A stretch of DNA of 64,000 bases from Marasmius tenuissimus (Eukaryota > Basidiomycota > Agaricomycetes > Agaricales > Marasmiaceae). A program made the position numbers and the translations under genes. The notes under the pieces were generated by a model. It was not told the origin of the DNA and did no database searches. It worked only from the letters and a program-made list of their open reading frames with translations. Of this stretch, positions 9,798-21,055 are shown in pieces; position 1 is the first letter of the stretch, and each line of letters begins with the position of its first letter. The stretch spans positions 2,294,001 through 2,358,000 of the forward strand of contig JAQOTA010000052.1 of NCBI GenBank assembly GCA_029532415.1. Reading direction: 5' to 3'.

Positions 9798-10499
9798 ATG
9801 AAGTCTCTTGCCCTCGCTACTGTCGCTGCACTCTTCGCCGTTGCGGAGGCTGTGGTTACCATCAACACGCCGTACGATCATCTAGTCTCCTTTGTGGGGT
9901 TGTCAACCGTCTGACTCCCGTCCGTGTATCATAGTAATAACCTCGTCCAATGCCAGCCAACGCTCATTACATGGAGCGGTGGACCAGGTAAGTGGGAACA
10001 GCCCCGCGCCGCACCCTTCGACGCATTGACCCGAATCTTCACTCCTTTAGGTCCCTTTACTTTGGTACGCTTTTTGTTCCTTGTCCGAGTCTGATGCGTC
10101 GCTAACCTGGTCACGTCTAGTCGTACGTCACGTCCCTTTCGCCCCGCCATCGATGGCTGACTCCAAAAATTCTGATACAGCATTCAGGATGGCAACAATC
10201 CCACTGGACCTGCTCTTGAGACGTTCCCTGGACTCCAAGGTACCTCTTTCACCTGGGATGTCGACATTCCTGCCGGTGAGTCCTGTTAAAGCTTATGTAG
10301 TTTTCAATCATTCTGACGCTCTTGCTACTATCAGGTCGTTCGGTCGGCTTTCTCCTTAGGGACAGCACTGGCGCAACTTCTCAGACCGCTGCAGTGACAA
10401 TTCAAAAAGGAAGTGAGTTCCGGTGTTCGTTGTCCCCTCGGCTTGACGATACCATTCGATGATTATGTGCTCATCAAGTTTTCAGCTCAAACTTGCTAA
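9798..10499 (+). CDS. Small secreted protein, Kre9/Knh1-like Ig-fold domain
   Basis: Proposed exons: 9798-9871, 9935-9987, 10051-10064, 10121-10122, 10181-10275, 10335-10412 and 10486-10499, giving about 109 aa. The N-terminus (MKSLALATVAALFAVAEA) is a classic signal peptide. The rest (VTINTP, VQCQPTLITWSGG, ALETFPG, SFTWDVDIPAG, LLRDSTGA, VTIQ) matches the small beta-sandwich secreted proteins common in basidiomycetes and related to the N-terminal domain of Kre9/Knh1 cell-wall proteins. To keep the frame between FTL and IQDG, two bases (TC, 10121-10122) must be included as a separate exon flanked by good AG and GT sites. All other junctions keep phase. Predicted location: cell wall or outside the cell; exact role unknown. 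Confidence 0.75.
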
Positions 10500-10626
10500 T
10501 CTCTTGTGTATGTAATACACAACTGGGAAGTGAAAGTCGATAGTAACATCAGTCTCGATACGAAAAGCCAGTAAATGGAGGGCTTCAAATTGCAATATAT
10601 TCCTGTGAATCTTTGGTAGAACATAA

Positions 10627-10709
10627 TCCCTGGTAGTATATCGGTTAGTACACGCGCCTGTCATTAGCTTTGGACGCGCGAAAGCTGGGTTCGACTCCCA
10701 GCCAGGGAG
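10627..10709 (+). tRNA. tRNA-Asp (GTC) with 11-nt intron
   Basis: The acceptor stem TCCCTGG/CCAGGGA pairs perfectly, with G as discriminator. The anticodon stem is CGCGC/GCGCG with loop CTGTCA, anticodon GTC at 10660-10662. The T arm is CTGGG-TTCGACT-CCCAG. An 11-nt intron (10664-10674) sits one base 3' of the anticodon, the canonical eukaryotic site. A T run follows the gene (TTTT at 10710), as for RNA polymerase III termination. Total 83 nt. Confidence 0.95.
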
Positions 10710-11475
10710 TTTTAATCAGATTTTTGGTCTTCGCGGCTCGCTAGGGAGTCATTTCAAATGGGACGGGCGGAAATTCGTAGTACGAGATAGTATTTCAATG
10801 TGATATGGACTTCAGAGCTCCCATTGTATCTCATTATCCTTCGTGAGACTAAGTTATGTCCTCAGCACCAAGTATTTACCCTGTACTTGGGTATGATACA
10901 GGACCCGAACAGGGTCGTGATCCATCCTGATCCATCATCCTGCGCCCGGGATTCTTGAACAGCAATGACTCTTTAGACACATACTAGCACCGCAGCTCTC
11001 CTGATGAGCATTTGAGATGATGATTCTGCTACAAGGAGCCTTGAGAGCGCTCGAAATCCGGCAGGAGACTACAGCAGTGCATGGCACCTTTGAGCTCCCG
11101 TGAGAAAATGGGAAAGGCACCGAGCCCCGACGCGGACGCGCTTTTAGGCGCGTTACCACGTGGCCGTGAAAAATTCCAGGGTCTGACGTCGGTCTCGGTT
11201 GGCTGTCCACAGCCACGGCTAGCCACGGGCATTGTCAACGGTCCCAGCTCTTTCCTCAACCACCACCATCTCAGGTTTGCTCTTCAATTGCCACTGAAGT
11301 TATCCGATATGCTCATGAGGTCTATCTGTTAATCCTCCTATTCAAACCATCATTTCCTTTTCTAGACCGCTCGGTGACCGGTCTGGCTTTCTCAGTTTCG
11401 TGTCGTCTGCTGCCACTTGGAGCTGCGCACAACGACGAACCCGGCAGAAACGACCAAGGAAAAGGCTCTTCGACA
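10710..11475. other. Intergenic, no gene seen
   Basis: Between the tRNA terminator and the next gene. Frames here are short and without domains; part is probably the promoter and 5' UTR of the following gene. Confidence 0.4.
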
Positions 11476-13398
11476 ATGTTCGACCAACTTATGCATATCT
11501 CTCAACCATCCTCCTCGAAATTACCGCTTGGCGAGACCGCTCAATCACTCCCCGCATACGACTCCATACCGGAATCCGACATTGCTGACCATTACTACGA
11601 CAACCTGTTGGCACACGAACAAGAAACGCTATCATTTGATCTTCCCGATGCACCCCCTCCGCGTCCTGATAGTCGGTTAGATTTCAATCCCGCTGAGAAG
11701 CGAGAGGAGGAAGTTGAGGAACCGCATATGTCTATACTCGGCCCCAGGCCACTTCGTTTCGAGTGGACAAAAAGTCTGTTCCAAAAAATTGGGATACGTC
11801 GCTCCTCTCATGAGAAAAGCGCGAATACGAACCTTCCGTCTCCAGAAACTGAACCCTCGCCGTCATCATCTCGGACGGCCCATCTTCACACTTCCCGCTC
11901 GCCCCCACACTCATCCTTACAACCGCCACCTGAACACGACATTCTGTTCGACGACGTGACCTTCGCTTTTTGCTTCTCCGACGAAGACGATGAAACGGAC
12001 GACGAGACAAGTGACGAAGAGTCCGAACTTGATCTTGACAATCTGTCGCTGTCGGATTTTGACTTGCAGGAGTCTGATGGACAAGTGCCCTCGTCTGTAG
12101 TTGGAATGGCTGTCGAACGGTCCTTATCTACACCCACATCGCCGGACACCTCTCTTCCAACTGAAGCCTTGGACGACTCCTCTATGGTTCCTTCACTATC
12201 CGACGAGCCTCACCCTGTCAAACCAAGATTCTCCTACCAGCCTTCTCCACTCTCGCCCAAGTCGTTTTCTGGATCTCGCTCACAGACCACCTCGCCACAA
12301 CCTCAACGACACAACTACCAACACAGGGGCCACTCTCGGCACGCTCTGAGACACCTCAAATGGTTCTGGGCGACACGCGAGGAGGAGTGGGCTCAGTACG
12401 AGAATGCTACCCGTGCCTACGGCGGCATCTCCACATCACCAGAGCTTCCATCCTCATCCTATGTTTCACAATTTTCAGGGCTGTTCGCGAGCGCCCGCAC
12501 CACAAAACCCAATCATCGGAGAAGTGCAAGTGCTCCGTGTTCGCCGGTACCTTCAATGCCTCCGATGACAGTGCATCCAAGATGGGGTGATCTGTCGGGG
12601 TTGAGGGACCCGTGGTGTGTCCATATGGATAGGTACTTTGTTGAGGTACCTATGTGGAGGATTAGGAAGTCGCTCTGGACAGCTGATCTGCACGTCTTGA
12701 GTATGGTGCATCAGCGACTGCGAGAGGACGCAGAGGACTCCGCGTCCTCCACAGACGATGAAGATGAAGATACCGAGTCGCTGATGCAGATGTCGATGCT
12801 GACGGGGCTGAGCGACGACTCCGACTTGACTCTCGTGGACAGTGATTGCGAGGGCGACGTCGTAACTGCTTCTCCTAACTCCAACGAGAGTGGGTCGGCG
12901 TCAGGGAAGCAGAAAGAGAAGTCGTTGGATCAAGATGATAATGAAGCAGAGCAGGAGTACTATGAAGATATAGACCTCGATGAACCGTCCACGTCGTCTC
13001 ACGGTGGTCCGTCAGCGTCGTCCTCTTCGTCATCCTGTCGCTATACGCTCTCTTCGAGCAAGTCGTCGCTTACTTCTTGCTTTGACACCCCTTCTGTTCT
13101 CCCTTCTCAACCGGCTCTCAGCTTTCATCCTCCTTACGCACCTCGGTCGCCAAGTACTCCCTTCTCGGGGAAACTCGAACATTCTTGGGCCACCAATTGG
13201 TATCAGAGATCGCAGCTTCTTCTACAGTTGTTGACCCGCGAACAAGAGAGTCGGGACAACTCTTTGTCTGGGCTCACCTTCGAAGCTGCCAGTGAAATTA
13301 AAGGGCAACGATCCACTTCAACGGTTGAAGACGTGACAAACGCCTCTGGTTCACTTGAATCACGGATGCAGTCAGGTTTACGGTCCGTCTCGGTTTAA
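11476..13398 (+). CDS. Uncharacterised acidic, Ser-rich protein with one conserved block
   Basis: Single-exon frame; I take the ATG at 11476 (MFDQLMHISQ), giving 640 aa. Upstream in-frame codons are open but look like 5' leader. Most of the chain is Ser/Pro/Asp/Glu-rich and probably disordered, with several acidic patches (DEDDETDDETSDEESELD, SSTDDEDEDTE). One ordered-looking, Trp-rich block spans about residues 290-420 (HLKWFWATREEEWAQYE, HPRWGDLSGLRDPWCVHMD, MWRIRKSLWTADLHVLSM). No signal peptide or membrane segment. I do not recognise the family and assign no function. The conserved block is the part to use for a homology search. Confidence 0.75.
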   Translation: MFDQLMHISQPSSSKLPLGETAQSLPAYDSIPESDIADHYYDNLLAHEQETLSFDLPDAPPPRPDSRLDFNPAEKREEEVEEPHMSILGPRPLRFEWTKSLFQKIGIRRSSHEKSANTNLPSPETEPSPSSSRTAHLHTSRSPPHSSLQPPPEHDILFDDVTFAFCFSDEDDETDDETSDEESELDLDNLSLSDFDLQESDGQVPSSVVGMAVERSLSTPTSPDTSLPTEALDDSSMVPSLSDEPHPVKPRFSYQPSPLSPKSFSGSRSQTTSPQPQRHNYQHRGHSRHALRHLKWFWATREEEWAQYENATRAYGGISTSPELPSSSYVSQFSGLFASARTTKPNHRRSASAPCSPVPSMPPMTVHPRWGDLSGLRDPWCVHMDRYFVEVPMWRIRKSLWTADLHVLSMVHQRLREDAEDSASSTDDEDEDTESLMQMSMLTGLSDDSDLTLVDSDCEGDVVTASPNSNESGSASGKQKEKSLDQDDNEAEQEYYEDIDLDEPSTSSHGGPSASSSSSSCRYTLSSSKSSLTSCFDTPSVLPSQPALSFHPPYAPRSPSTPFSGKLEHSWATNWYQRSQLLLQLLTREQESRDNSLSGLTFEAASEIKGQRSTSTVEDVTNASGSLESRMQSGLRSVSV

Positions 13399-14126
13399 GG
13401 TTCTTTCTACCATAATATCAATGCGCGCATCCGAATCCATTTCTCATATATCCCCCATCCCCACAAGTCAAATTTTAGATTTGTATGATCATCTTGCAAC
13501 TTTTCGCCAAACCTCCGCACGTACACAACACATGTCTGCTCTAGACACGCATGCTTCCATACATCCCGTCCATATCCCACAGCAACATTCCCTATCTTCC
13601 ATTCCCGACCGCGGCTACGATTTAGAGCTTCGCTACAAACTCTCTTTTGGTGCATCTCCATTTCTCTACCCTTTACGCCCCTCCATCAACACCCCTTCCT
13701 CCTTTCCAACTTGACGCTTACCTCTCTTACCGCAAATTCGTTTGGGCTTTTTCGGTTTTGAGATTTGCTTTGTCGCCCCGCTGTCCATTGTCATACAAAT
13801 TGCATACTACCCACTACTCATCTAGCATTTAGCTGTCTGTTTTGCATTATAACCATCGTACTATGTTTACACTACTGGCCTTTAGGCTGTATTAGGGTAC
13901 ATTCTCCGGCTCATGAATTTAACGAACTGTTACGACCGTCTTTTGTCTGCCTTAATCAAATTGCTCGACCTTAATGAACGTTGTAAGCGGTTTCCGATGT
14001 CAAGTTCAAGAAAGGCTTGAAGACGTTATCCCCGATGACCACGAGGACAACTTGGATTCGCTGACGCCCAACTAACGCCCAACTAGCTTTTCGCGTCCAC
14101 TACCACCACGGTCCACCCACTTACCA
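13399..14126. other. Intergenic: 3' UTR and promoter region
   Basis: C/T-rich sequence with no credible gene in either strand. Confidence 0.4.
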
Positions 14127-14591
14127 ATGGAATCAGCAGAATCCAGCACTCCGCCCTGGCAAGAGACGCCTCTCGCTCAAGCTCTAACATTTCTTCCTGT
14201 CCTCGGTGCATTCTTGTGGAAAAGCACCCTCTACATTCTCCAAACGCTCGTTTACTACCCACTGAGCATCCTCCGAATACCAGTCTTAGCACCCTTCGCA
14301 ATCCTCTTGTATGTCTTCGCGCCCGCGATAGTCTTCGTGCAGGTCATCTTGGACGTCGTCGTTTTCATACCATACCGTGCATGCGTATACTTTGTGGACG
14401 CATTATACCCGTTATACGTGTTCTGCGGGGTCGCGTGCATCACTGGCGTGCTTATTGGAGGACTGGGGAGAGTGTTAGCTTCATGGACGACGATGATAGT
14501 CATGGATATCACCAATCCACGACAGGAGAAAGGCGATGTGCATGAAATTGAAGGAGGATTGGAAAAACCACAGTTGGAATTCACGGAATGA
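14127..14591 (+). CDS. Small multi-pass membrane protein, unknown function
   Basis: Intronless frame of 154 aa from the ATG at 14127. After a short polar N-terminus there are three to four hydrophobic segments (about residues 18-45, 48-80, 85-100 and 100-125), including LAPFAILLYVFAPAIVF and YVFCGVACITGVLIGG. The last ~30 residues are charged and probably cytosolic. There is no clear signal peptide. I do not recognise the family; an ER or other endomembrane location is only a guess from the composition. It lies between the acidic protein and the convergent G-beta gene. Confidence 0.7.
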   Translation: MESAESSTPPWQETPLAQALTFLPVLGAFLWKSTLYILQTLVYYPLSILRIPVLAPFAILLYVFAPAIVFVQVILDVVVFIPYRACVYFVDALYPLYVFCGVACITGVLIGGLGRVLASWTTMIVMDITNPRQEKGDVHEIEGGLEKPQLEFTE

Positions 14592-15247
14592 GTGAGAACG
14601 TACGTGGGATTTGTTCTTCGCCCTTTCATTTCCTCATTTTGTTTAGCTCTTTAGGTTCGATGAATCTTCGGGACGTTCCTTGTACGCCATTGTACGATAG
14701 GTAGTAGTCTGCCTTGTTCCTTATAGGTGTACCAACATTCAACGTATTCAACATCCACGGACTAAGCACTGACACCACAGCTCCGCGCCAGGGATGACAT
14801 TCGCCGCTGTCACATCGACCAGCCAACGTGCTATCTGGTTAAATATAATCCGTGTTCCAAAGGCTTAGGACTATGAATTTATCAATACGCTGTAATATGT
14901 ACGAGAAAGAGAGAAACCAGAAGCAAGAGTGAGAAAAAGTATGAACGTGGGGGAGAAAGATAAATGCAAAAGAAAAAGGGCGGGGACAGGACGGACGAGG
15001 AATTTTGGGAAAGAGAGTGCGAATAAGAACAGCGGTAAAGACAGACTCGGGGCGTCCGATTCCTTCATAGTTGGCCAAGGAGGTTCGCAGGTGAGTAGAT
15101 AGACAATCGATCATATAATTCGACAGATACCAGAGACAACAGAAAGAAAGGAAATATTAACCGAAAAGCGTAGTGAGCGGAGTGAATCAACAGATGGAGT
15201 GTGAGGGGTGTCCGGGAAATCACTGGGAAACAAGATACAAAAGCGGC
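14592..15247. other. Convergent intergenic region
   Basis: 3' UTRs of the membrane-protein gene and of the minus-strand G-beta gene. An A/G-rich stretch lies at about 14890-15010. No gene seen. Confidence 0.4.
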
Positions 15248-16531
15248 TCAAGCCCATACCTAAACAGGGATAAGTGTATTAGCAACAATCAAATCAATGA
15301 TGTTTCATTGAGGATACGAACCCTAAGTGTGCTGTCCCAACTGCCTGTGCACAACGCCATTCCGTCGACAGAGACGCCTAAACAGCTCACACGGTTTTCA
15401 TGACCGGTCAAAACACCCACACGCTCTCCCTTGAGGGTGTCCCAGACATTACATGTCCAGTCATCGTATCCGCCAAACAAGATTCGCCCCGAGATGGAGA
15501 AAGCTACGGATGTTATACCACAAAGGATGTTGTCGTGTGTGAATGAGTTGAGCTCCCGATCAGCCCGAATGTCGAAGAGACGGCAAGACGCATCATCAGA
15601 GCCCGTGGCAAATGCATCACCATTGGGGAAGAACCTTAAAAACGTCAAGTGTCAGCGTAAGGGAGAAATGATGGTATGGGGTCAGGGTGCTCACTGGACA
15701 GCGTTGATATCCGATTCATGGCCAGTGAATGTCTGTGTCGCACGGCCGCTACGAATATCCCATAACTTGGCAGTGGCATCGCAGGCGCCGGAAACAAAAA
15801 CGTTTTGATTAGGACCGAGAGACAAGCTATTCAAGGAGTAAAGTCAGAACCCAAGAGAGGGCATCAAATGATCTGCCACGAACCTCATGACATCCCCGGT
15901 ATGGTCACTGAACTCGACAACACGAACGCCGGCCTCGATATCCCAGAGCATGCAGGTCATATCACCAGAGGAAGTGACAATTTGTCGATCGTTGAGGAAA
16001 CGACAGCAACTAAGGTAACCTGAGTGTGCGCTCAACTCGCGAGCGCCCCGCATGTTACCTCCCTCTTTCTGGTTGAGGTTGTAAATCGAGCAAATATTGT
16101 CCAAGCCACCGCAAGCGACAAAGTTGCCGGAGGGTGAGTAAGCGCAGGTCATGACCCAGCTGGAACGAAGCGGAATGGCATGGACTTTGTTGGTTGTGTA
16201 TGCGTCCCAGACGATGAGTTTTCCATCTTGCGAAGCAGAGACTAAATGTCTCCTGTCGGCTGCCCAATGCATAGCATAAATCTTCGCGAGATGTCCCCTC
16301 AGCGCCCGGCGAGGACGCATGACGATCCGAGGAAGTGCATCAACTTCTGCAGCCATAGCTCGCACTAATACAAGACTGAATCAGGAGCTGCAAAACTATG
16401 ATAGGATGGCTGAACTCACGACTGGTATCTGCTGAAGACTCTTTCTTTGCACGTAACTTCTCCTTCAAGCTCTCTGCTTCTCTGCGAGCGGCAGCAATAC
16501 GCTCCTGGATATCACCCTGATTTTGCGACAT
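15248..16531 (-). CDS. Heterotrimeric G-protein beta subunit (WD40)
   Basis: Exons on the minus strand: 16531-16420, 16364-15884, 15826-15695, 15634-15322 and 15259-15248, giving 349 aa, the usual size for G-beta. It has the N-terminal coiled-coil helix that binds G-gamma ([19 protein letters not shown]), followed by seven WD repeats. Signature pieces are [78 protein letters not shown] and the C-terminal [10 protein letters not shown]. The last four codons lie in a tiny 12-nt terminal exon. In basidiomycetes this subunit works in pheromone and cAMP signalling at the plasma membrane. Every junction keeps phase. Confidence 0.95.
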
Positions 16532-19500
16532 GGCTGTATGCTTCTAAAGGTGGGTAGTGGTGGCGAAAAATGTCCCGTTGAGCAAGACACTGCGATACGA
16601 AGACCAGTATCAGCATTTGTAGAGGCAGACAGTCATGAAAAGCTGAGCTCACAAGGAGAAAACAAGGAGAAAACAAGAACCAACTGGGCGGGGTAGTTAA
16701 GGGGAAAGGGGCGGTGGTGGAACGACGGGGGTAATGAGTAATCCTTCGTCGATGCTGACAGCGACAAAGAGGCCTTGGTCACCAGGTACGACGACGGTGA
16801 CGACAAGAACGAAGAAGAGGGAAGTGGGGAAGAACTGGAGTGCGGAATGTCCTCTAACGCGAGTGGTTTGATGTAAATGATTGGACAGACCGTCACAATT
16901 GTGACCTCTTTTCAATCTCCGACAGAAATAATTCGTAGCCAGACATGACCAACCACCATCATCTCTCAGGCGCTTCGCCCCTGATTCACAGTATTCTGCG
17001 TACCCCTCGATAGTGCAAGCTTCAACTCCTTTCTTTGGGCCCCTTATACTCTCCCAGCACCTGATCCGCTCATATAACTAACATTCTATCCCAACCCAAG
17101 CAAGAAAATGAACAACCCAGCCAAGTCACAGCCTGTGGATTGAATAGAGATGCACACTTAAGTTCGTTTGTATTGATTTGCAGGACAATCATCACAACTC
17201 TTCCTCGTGAAATGTAAGTTTGCGGTAATGTCTCGCGGAAATATGTGCAGGCTGAACTTGCTCCCGGGACGTTCTTTCAAGCTTCAAGACTCGGACTTTG
17301 ACCTAGATTCCGAACTTCGAAGCCATCCCCCATGGTGGTCCCGATGGCCGTTCAAAAGACCCCCGACTTTAGGCGGTAGAAATCGGAGAGACTCTAGATC
17401 GCCGACTTCATGTTCCTGATGACAAGGATGCGAGTATTGTCATTTGACACAAGCGAAGGCGCGATAAATTCACCCTCATTCCGCAGATTGTGAAGATGGT
17501 ACTTGTTCAACATGAGCGTCCTGCCGCGATCCATCCGCTCTGTCCATTTTCATCAATCAATTGTTAGTCAGTGAGTTTTCTTCTCGCAGCTTTCCAGAGG
17601 GAGCCATGCATAGGATAGGGCTGAGGAAGACCATAGCCCAATCGGTGCGGTCGGTACTGTTGGGTTCCACAAGAGCCCGTGCATGGAACCCCGCAGTGAT
17701 ACAGGGTTTGCACTTGATACTTCGCTTGTCCTCCGACAGGCGCTTCCATTATCAGGAAGACGGTCTTCATCTAACGAGAGAAAGAGGCACAGTCCTGAGC
17801 CCAATATGCAGGCGGTCGATCAATAATATCGTCTGGGGATCTAACTGTCCTTCCGTTGACTTCCAGGGGTCAATCGCTGAAAACGACGTCCGGATATTCA
17901 CATATTCCTGCGTGCCCACTGCCTAGAGTCCTGTTCGTCATCGCGATCAGCGAGTCTAATTGCCCTTATTCATGGACAGTTGACGTTCACTATCAGGAAA
18001 ACACTGCTGTAAGACGACGCCATCTCAATTCTCTTTGCTCTATCACTGATAATTTCCTAAGTTTGTGTCTGAAACCGCCATCCACCGTGCATCGCTATCA
18101 ATCAAGGCCCTGTTTGACTCCTGCGATTCTATCGGTCGGGTATCGAATGTCAAGGTCTTTTTGACGACCAGGTCGTCTCAGATATCTCCCGGAGCTCCTC
18201 TGTGTCTACAGCAATCCGAGTAAATCTACGAAGCATCATGTGCAAGTAGGCGGACCCTTATGTCAAAGGAACGGACCGCTGAACCCTTTCTTGTGGCTCT
18301 GACGATCGGAGCGCGAACTCAGTTGATATTGAGACAGGGATTCCAGACGGAAAGTGAAGCAATACTCTGCTGTTGCTCCTTGATTTGATGTTAATCAAAT
18401 GCAGTTGTCCCTCCGTACATGGCGGCCCCTGCGTCGGAATGCTTCGCAAGGTTGCTTTATGCTTGCCTCGGATGGGCTTGTATTTGGTGCAGCTGAGAAA
18501 CAAACCTAATACCGATATGTGTTCCGCGCGCGTACAGGAAAAGAATCATTCCTCAGCGGTGGTGACACGGAATAACCACCTCCGGTGAGTTTCCGCGCGT
18601 TTCGTAAATTTTGGTAGCTTTCTGAAATCCTGCTCCTCTGGTTGGCTCAGGATCATTGCAAGGAAAGGGTCTCGGACGAGACTCGAGGAGTGACTCGTTT
18701 CAATAACTTTTCTCATCAAATAGGAGTCATTTTCTTGAACGGACCTTGGACTCGGAGGACTGGAGTTGCGAGGACAAGCGCCGACGACGCGCGAATTGAC
18801 TCTACTCAGAAGGATTAGGGCCTTGAACCCCAAACCAGGGACGAGACTTTACATAAAGTAATCCCTTCTCCTCACAATTCACTCGCCTGCGTATGGGGCC
18901 AACCTGCGGAGGCACCCTCCATTTAAGCGCCGATGAGTTTTTTCTTTCTCCTTTTTGACCCAGTCCCAAGCTAAAGCACCTCGAGCGCTTGGACAGGAGT
19001 GGGGCTCTGTATACAGGCATCATTCTGGCGTACGCCCCACGGCATTGCTCTTGCAGTCCGGTCCTCTGTCCTTTTCCTTTTCCTTCATCTCACTTAGTGG
19101 CAGAGCATTGACTTATGCGTCGATGGAGACGAACAGTGATACGCGCACGAGTTTGTCCCGCGACATCGAAAAGGATCGTCACTCATAACCCTGAAACAAG
19201 CGCCAACGGTGAGTCTTTTGCTCGTAGATTCTACTCAATGATGCATCACAAGGAACGGTCCGGAAAAACGACAGTCAGGAATGGTAAGGCGATTGATCTC
19301 GTATTCAAATCATCGGTACTGAGATTTTCTCCAAGGTATGACCACGATTTGTGCTCGAGGGCAGCGCCGTAATTTGCGGTGTCCTGCCGTTTGCTCGCAA
19401 GGTTCTCCCTGGTGTACTGATTGACGCTACCAGCAATGAGTCAATATTTTTGGCCTCGATGTGTTATCGATCCGCTGGAATGGAACAGAGCTTTGGTTCT

Positions 19501-19541
19501 AGTAGGACAAGGAGTGCATTTCAATGGGGATTGAAGTCGCA
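16532..19541. other. 3-kb interval without a supported gene
   Basis: The first few hundred bases are the 5' UTR and promoter of G-beta. Beyond that, both strands hold only short unrelated frames with no domain I recognise. I looked for further dsRBD copies at the spacing of the downstream cluster and found none. Probably degraded accessory DNA. Confidence 0.4.
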
Positions 19542-19548
19542 TATATAA
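19542..19548 (+). promoter_or_regulatory. TATA box of dsRBD mini-gene 1
   Basis: TATATAA, 92 bp before the ATG at 19640. The neighbouring copies have TATA-like boxes at a similar distance. Confidence 0.5.
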
Positions 19549-19639
19549 TCTGGGTACTGACTCGAACAGAAGGTCATCCTCTCATCCAGAGCTCTCTTTT
19601 CTCACTGTAATCCGACGCAGCTATCTCTTCTTTTTCACG

Positions 19640-19991
19640 ATGTCTCAAGCGAATAGTAACGCCAATAGCACCCGTAAGTGTTCCTTCCGTCTACTTCTCC
19701 AGACCTCTATCTCACAACATTGAGGCAGATAACAGAAACGCCTTGAACAACTACGCCCAGAAGGCTGGGTACACGCTTAAGTACGACGATGCCTGTGCAG
19801 GTCCCCAGCAAGCCCCTACTTGGACGTCAACTGTCACCCGTAAGTTCGTGCGCCGCCTCTCTCAACTATCCTCAGTGACTCTCGTTGCAGTGAATGGCAC
19901 TCTATACGGGACAGGACAAGGGATTACGAAAGCTGCAGCGCAAGAAGTTGCTGCAGGTGCGGCTCTGGCATACCTCAGCCAGCGAGGCTAA
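19640..19991 (+). CDS. Mini-protein: single double-stranded RNA-binding domain, copy 1
   Basis: Exons 19640-19673, 19729-19839 and 19891-19991, encoding 81 aa. After about 15 residues the whole protein is one dsRBD: helix 1 (ALNNYAQKAGYTLKYDDA), the loop and strands (GPQQAPTWTSTVTLNG), the Gly loop (YGTGQGITKAAA) and helix 2 (AAQEVAAGAALAYL). In the dsRBD fold helix 1, the loop between strands 1 and 2, and the N-terminus of helix 2 contact dsRNA. There is no helicase, RNase III or deaminase domain, so it is a stand-alone binding module. Introns interrupt at phase 1, the last just before the NG turn. Two similar genes follow on the same strand. Function unknown; modulation of RNA silencing or dsRNA sequestration is inference. 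Confidence 0.8.
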
Positions 19992-20948
19992 CCTAAATCT
20001 TCGAGCATGGGTGAAACCACCGATGGAACGATTTTGAAGAATCTCCGACACGTACCACGAATGGCAAAAGCCAGTTCGATAAAGATTTTGGTTTCCATTA
20101 GACAATACTCGTAATCTACTTCCTCATTCAACCAACTATAATCACTATGCTTAACTTCCTAACCCCGATACTAAGTGTCTAGCCTATAGTCCTGGTCCTA
20201 TCATATTCCCGACGCTATTTACCGTCTCTCGGATGATATGTTGCTGGAAATGCTCAAATCTCGTCAAGGATATACCTGCGATAAATTCCTAAGTTCGATA
20301 AATTGGTGAGGGCACGAGTCGGATTCGGCTACCAAGTTTGCCGGGGATGAATTACGTACGTAGACTGCAGCGTACTGCGCTAGGCTGTCACGGTAGTCTG
20401 TCATAATTTCAACTTGCGCCGTCACATCCGAGTCTCTAGTCCGAGTCTTTCATTCACCTTCCCAATCCGACACCACATTCGAAAAACACAACATCTTGTA
20501 TTGTTCCAGTAACTCCAAGGGATAATCTGTCGTCGGATCTCAAAATTGTTAGCAGCATGAGTTTTCTGCCACTCAGGTTCCAGGTTCCAGGTGTTGGCAG
20601 CCACCGCACCCTCGTTGACATATGCACGCTTCTAGCTTGCTCAAAGGGTATGCGAGTAGGGTAGCTCTATCCACTTCTCGATCGACTGGATCTTCATAGG
20701 ATCATGAGATGGCTATGGGGCTCTTCAAATGCACCCGATTCACCCGACTCGCTTCCTTGCGCTTCCTTGCGCGTATCGATCGGTGGCTCACATTCATGAA
20801 CACATACAGTCAGGATATGGATCGAAAACGCGTGAAAGAACCGGTTCTTTGAAGTCTCGGGATGCATATAGCGAATGCGATGGGTCGTTGTACGACCCAT
20901 TGTTCGCGCTTCACCTCTATTGACACCGCCGTTGTCAGAAGCACCCTT
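19992..20948. other. Spacer between dsRBD copies 1 and 2
   Basis: No supportable gene; frames are short and unrelated to the dsRBD copies. Confidence 0.4.
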
Positions 20949-20954
20949 TATAAA
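20949..20954 (+). promoter_or_regulatory. TATA box of dsRBD mini-gene 2
   Basis: TATAAA about 102 bp before the proposed ATG at 21056. Confidence 0.5.
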
Positions 20955-21055
20955 GGTATTTGGCAGCCAAACACGGCGTCCTCATGTTGGAATCGGGCTC
21001 CATTTTTAAGGAATCCGATGGAGCACCGCTCTTTACTTCAAAACTCCCGAGTTAA

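Noticed and set aside
17561..18164. Overlapping plus-strand frames in the 16.5-19.5 kb gap, including PYSWTVDVHYQEN, checked as another dsRBD copy
   Set aside because: No Gly loop or helix 2 follows, and splice sites at the family positions are missing.
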